The notes under the pieces: generated by a model
Database searches by the model: none
What the model saw: only the letters and a program-made list of their open reading frames with translations
What the model was told of the DNA's origin: nothing
Part shown: positions 35,597 to 37,260 of the stretch, in pieces
Position numbering within the stretch: the stretch's first letter is position 1
How the letters are laid out: every line of letters begins with the position of its first letter
Source of the DNA: Acrocarpospora macrocephala
GTDB lineage: Bacteria > Actinomycetota > Actinomycetes > Streptosporangiales > Streptosporangiaceae
Direction: 5' to 3'
Length of the DNA stretch: 37,260 nt
Assembly: GCF_009687865.1 (NCBI RefSeq)
Contig: NZ_BLAE01000018.1
Location: 142,419-179,678 of the forward strand
Made by a program: the position numbers and the translations under genes

Positions 35597-35811
35597 CTTG
35601 CCGCCCGACCTTGCCAAGTTTTCCGCTGGATACCTACCCCGCTTTGGCGTCCACTGTCTAATGATCTTGTCCAGTGGCGTTTGGCCAGGCAGAGGGGCTG
35701 CATGCCTTTCGGTGCCATGTCGGCCCGCAGGGCCCCTTTCGGCCCCCTCCCGTGGGGACTGTGTGGGGCTTACCTGCACAACAAGCTGCCCAACAAGAAG
35801 TGGCCACACGC

Positions 35812-35839
35812 CCCCGGCTCCGGCCGGGCGCATTTTTGC
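35812..35839 (+). terminator. Terminator in the gap after the DUF3037 gene
   Basis: CCCGGC-TCCG-GCCGGG (35812-35827) is followed by CGCATTTTTGCG, a second small hairpin with a run of five T. It lies in a 410-bp stretch (35597-36006) between the DUF3037 gene and the next gene. I see no supportable gene in that stretch; it also has a GGGCCCC-rich segment (35720-35760). Confidence 0.6.
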
Positions 35840-36006
35840 GTTGGGGCCCGATCTGGAGTGTCCCGTGGCACCCGGAGTATGCCAGCCACATCGGGGTTCC
35901 TTCGGAGAAGCCAACACCCTCGCCGGGTGCCTTGTAACCTCCAACTCCAGGAACAAACGTCAGCCTCTGATCGTCGTACGGGCAAAGGCTTGGTGAGGAG
36001 CACCCA

Positions 36007-36609
36007 ATGGCCCTGGCCGATCAACTCATTCCGTTACTCGGCGTGGTCGTCGGCGCCGGGACCTCGTACGTCGTGACCATTCTTCAGGACGGTCGGAAGC
36101 ACCTTCGGGAAATAGCACTCCGAGACGAGGAGAGGAAGATCGAGGCGTACACCCGATACGCGGCGAGTGTGAAGCACATGGTCGGCATGGCACGGAGAGT
36201 GGCCTCAACCCGCGATCTCGACGACCCGATGCCCGGAGTCGAAGAGGCCGCCGCGCTGCGGAGCCTCGACGAGGCTGAGAACGCACGGTCACTCGCGGCC
36301 GAGTCCCTCGGCTTGTTCGCCAGCGCCGAGGTGATCAAGGCGGTGCAGCAACTCAATAAGCGCGTCTGGCGGCTGGAATCCCTGGTAGTCGGCCACATTC
36401 CCGCCGACAAGGCAATCTGGCGAGAGGCCATTGTTGCCTATCGGGTGGAACTCGAGGGATTCCGGCTGGCCGCACGCAAGGACCTCAATCGGCCCGACCA
36501 CGGGCTCCGGACAGGTGCAAACTATCTTACCCGCGAAGAACTGATCAAACTTCCCGCTACTCGGACGGTATCCGAGACCCCTGCCCAACCGACCCCTCCC
36601 GTGCATTAG
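36007..36609 (+). CDS. Hypothetical protein with N-terminal membrane anchor
   Basis: 200 residues. GAGGAG lies about 8 bases before the ATG. Residues 6-28 (LIPLLGVVVGAGTSYVVTIL) form one membrane helix. The rest is a highly charged helical cytoplasmic or extracytoplasmic domain (DEERKIEAYTRYAASVKHM, AVQQLNKRVWRLESLVVGH) with a disordered Pro/Thr tail. Proteins of this architecture are common unknowns in actinomycetes. No function can be read from sequence. Confidence 0.75.
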   Translation: MALADQLIPLLGVVVGAGTSYVVTILQDGRKHLREIALRDEERKIEAYTRYAASVKHMVGMARRVASTRDLDDPMPGVEEAAALRSLDEAENARSLAAESLGLFASAEVIKAVQQLNKRVWRLESLVVGHIPADKAIWREAIVAYRVELEGFRLAARKDLNRPDHGLRTGANYLTREELIKLPATRTVSETPAQPTPPVH

Positions 36610-36731
36610 CTCCCCTCCGGGGTGACCGCTATTGGATAGCTGATCTTCACCGCCCTTGATCGGAAACACACAGAGTCACATTCGCCAAGGCTGACCTGAT
36701 GGCTGACCACCCGACCCGCACCTGCCCTAAA

Positions 36732-36932
36732 TTAGGTGCCGAGCAGGCCGGCGCAGGCGATCAGCGCCCTGCCCTTGATGGGCACGCCGAGGCGTTTGGC
36801 GTTGATCAGCGCGATAGCGGTCACGGCCGCCACCCCACCGAGCAGAGCCACATATCCCTGTGATTGAAGCCGCCAGGGCCGGACGCGGCCAGCAACCGCC
36901 GATGGCTCAGATGGTGACCGCACGGACATCAC
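36732..36932 (-). pseudogene. Truncated membrane-protein remnant
   Basis: The minus-strand frame reads RPWRLQSQGYVALLGGVAAV, then TAIALINAKRLGVPIKGRALI and CAGLLG before a TAA. One full membrane helix and the start of a second are visible, and the style is that of a multi-pass protein cut short. No continuation is seen downstream. The roughly 420 bp from 36610 to 37027 hold nothing else I can support. Confidence 0.3.
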
Positions 36933-37027
36933 GGGTAACGACCTCCAGAATCTAAGCCGTGATCATCCGTTCGCGGAGATGGCCACGTCAAATGCCGTCT
37001 GAGCCAAGGGCTGGTGAATCGGAAAGT

Positions 37028-37260
37028 TCAGGGCTTGCGGATTGTGTCGAAGACGCGGGGGATGCGGGAGCCGGTCACGGTGGGGCCGTGGGCGGTGGTG
37101 AGGGCGGTGAGTTCCATGCTGGTGAGGTGGTCGAGGTAGTGGTTGTAGGGGGTGGGGTCCAGCCAGGCGTGCCAGGGGCTGAGGGTGGTGGCGTGGAGGT
37201 GGAGGGATTCCAGGTAGTCGTCGAGGGGGAGGTCGTGGGCGTTTGAGGTGGGGTGGGGGG
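37028..37260 (-). CDS. C-terminal part of an MBL-fold-like hydrolase (runs off the window)
   Basis: The minus strand is open from the right edge to a TGA at 37028, about 77 codons. It reads ...LPLDDYLESLHLHATTLSPW, then HAWLDPTPYNHYL and MELTALTTAHGPTVTGSRIP and RVFDTIRKP. The SPWHxWLDP and TAHGPTV segments resemble the C-terminal part of flavodiiron-type MBL-fold metallo-hydrolases. The metal ligands lie outside the window, so the call rests only on this tail. Confidence 0.5.
   Translation of the reverse strand, partial: PHPTSNAHDLPLDDYLESLHLHATTLSPWHAWLDPTPYNHYLDHLTSMELTALTTAHGPTVTGSRIPRVFDTIRKP

Noticed and set aside
35597-36006. Possible gene in the 410-bp gap, with several open frames
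   Set aside because: The frames have no consistent ribosome site, composition or domain, and the gap contains terminator hairpins.
24827-37042. A shared 14-bp string at about 24829 and 37027
   Set aside because: Both are the stop region of unrelated genes ending Arg-Lys-Pro, and the match does not extend beyond the codons.

Overview
The window looks like chromosomal DNA from a high-GC filamentous actinomycete, most likely in the Streptosporangiales (Nonomuraea or Streptosporangium type). The grounds are GC-rich third codon positions, frequent GTG starts, many 4-bp ATGA gene overlaps, and families typical of this group: DUF574-type methyltransferases, XRE/HATPase/GntR regulator sets, and LamG/FN3/DNRLRE exoproteins. 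The taxonomic call is inference from protein style, not from a marker gene.

Layout. 1-3345: the C-terminal part of a large secreted LamG-FN3-DNRLRE protein with a C-terminal amidase-like domain, overlapped by a small lipoprotein gene. 3358-8720: an island that starts at a 3' fragment of a tRNA-Thr(CGU) gene, an attachment-site scar. It carries an XRE regulator, a divergent HATPase/GntR pair with two winged-helix domains in the GntR protein, a frameshifted conserved gene, and a minus-strand cluster of two TIR-domain genes behind an unrecognised low-GC reading frame. No integrase or relaxase is visible, so the island is probably a degraded integrative element with a defence-like remnant. 8730-9759: ung and a small acidic protein. 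9832-14554: a carbohydrate ABC importer operon with two solute-binding lipoproteins and two permeases but no ATPase; the MalF-like permease carries an inserted extracytoplasmic domain. 14671-18313: a PadR regulator, ABC ATPase and FtsX/MacB-like permease, followed by a histidine-kinase remnant. 18623-20311: trehalose synthase TreS. 20419-24155: a divergent pair, an asparagine-synthetase-like protein and a CgeB/GT2-like glycosyltransferase. 24266-25606: a MOSC protein and a DUF574 methyltransferase. 26066-28142: a MerR regulator with a cobalamin-type domain and a DUF523-DUF1722 (TudS-YbgA) protein, a pair that resembles light-responsive clusters. 28101-34175: glgX-treY-treZ. 34399-35596: a deleted HipA-like kinase next to an intact DUF3037 gene. 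The right end holds a hypothetical gene, a membrane-protein remnant and the C-terminus of an MBL-fold-like protein.

How the genes work together. The coherent metabolic theme is alpha-glucan and trehalose. GlgX debranches glycogen, TreY and TreZ convert the linear maltodextrins to trehalose, TreS interconverts maltose and trehalose, and the importer probably brings in an oligosaccharide using an ATPase encoded elsewhere. The accessory theme is gene decay: a tRNA scar, a frameshift, truncated TIR, HipA and histidine-kinase genes, and repeated intergenic elements. The least explained parts are the TIR island, the domain inserted in the MalF-like permease, the asparagine-synthetase/glycosyltransferase pair, and the palindromes in front of the MerR gene.
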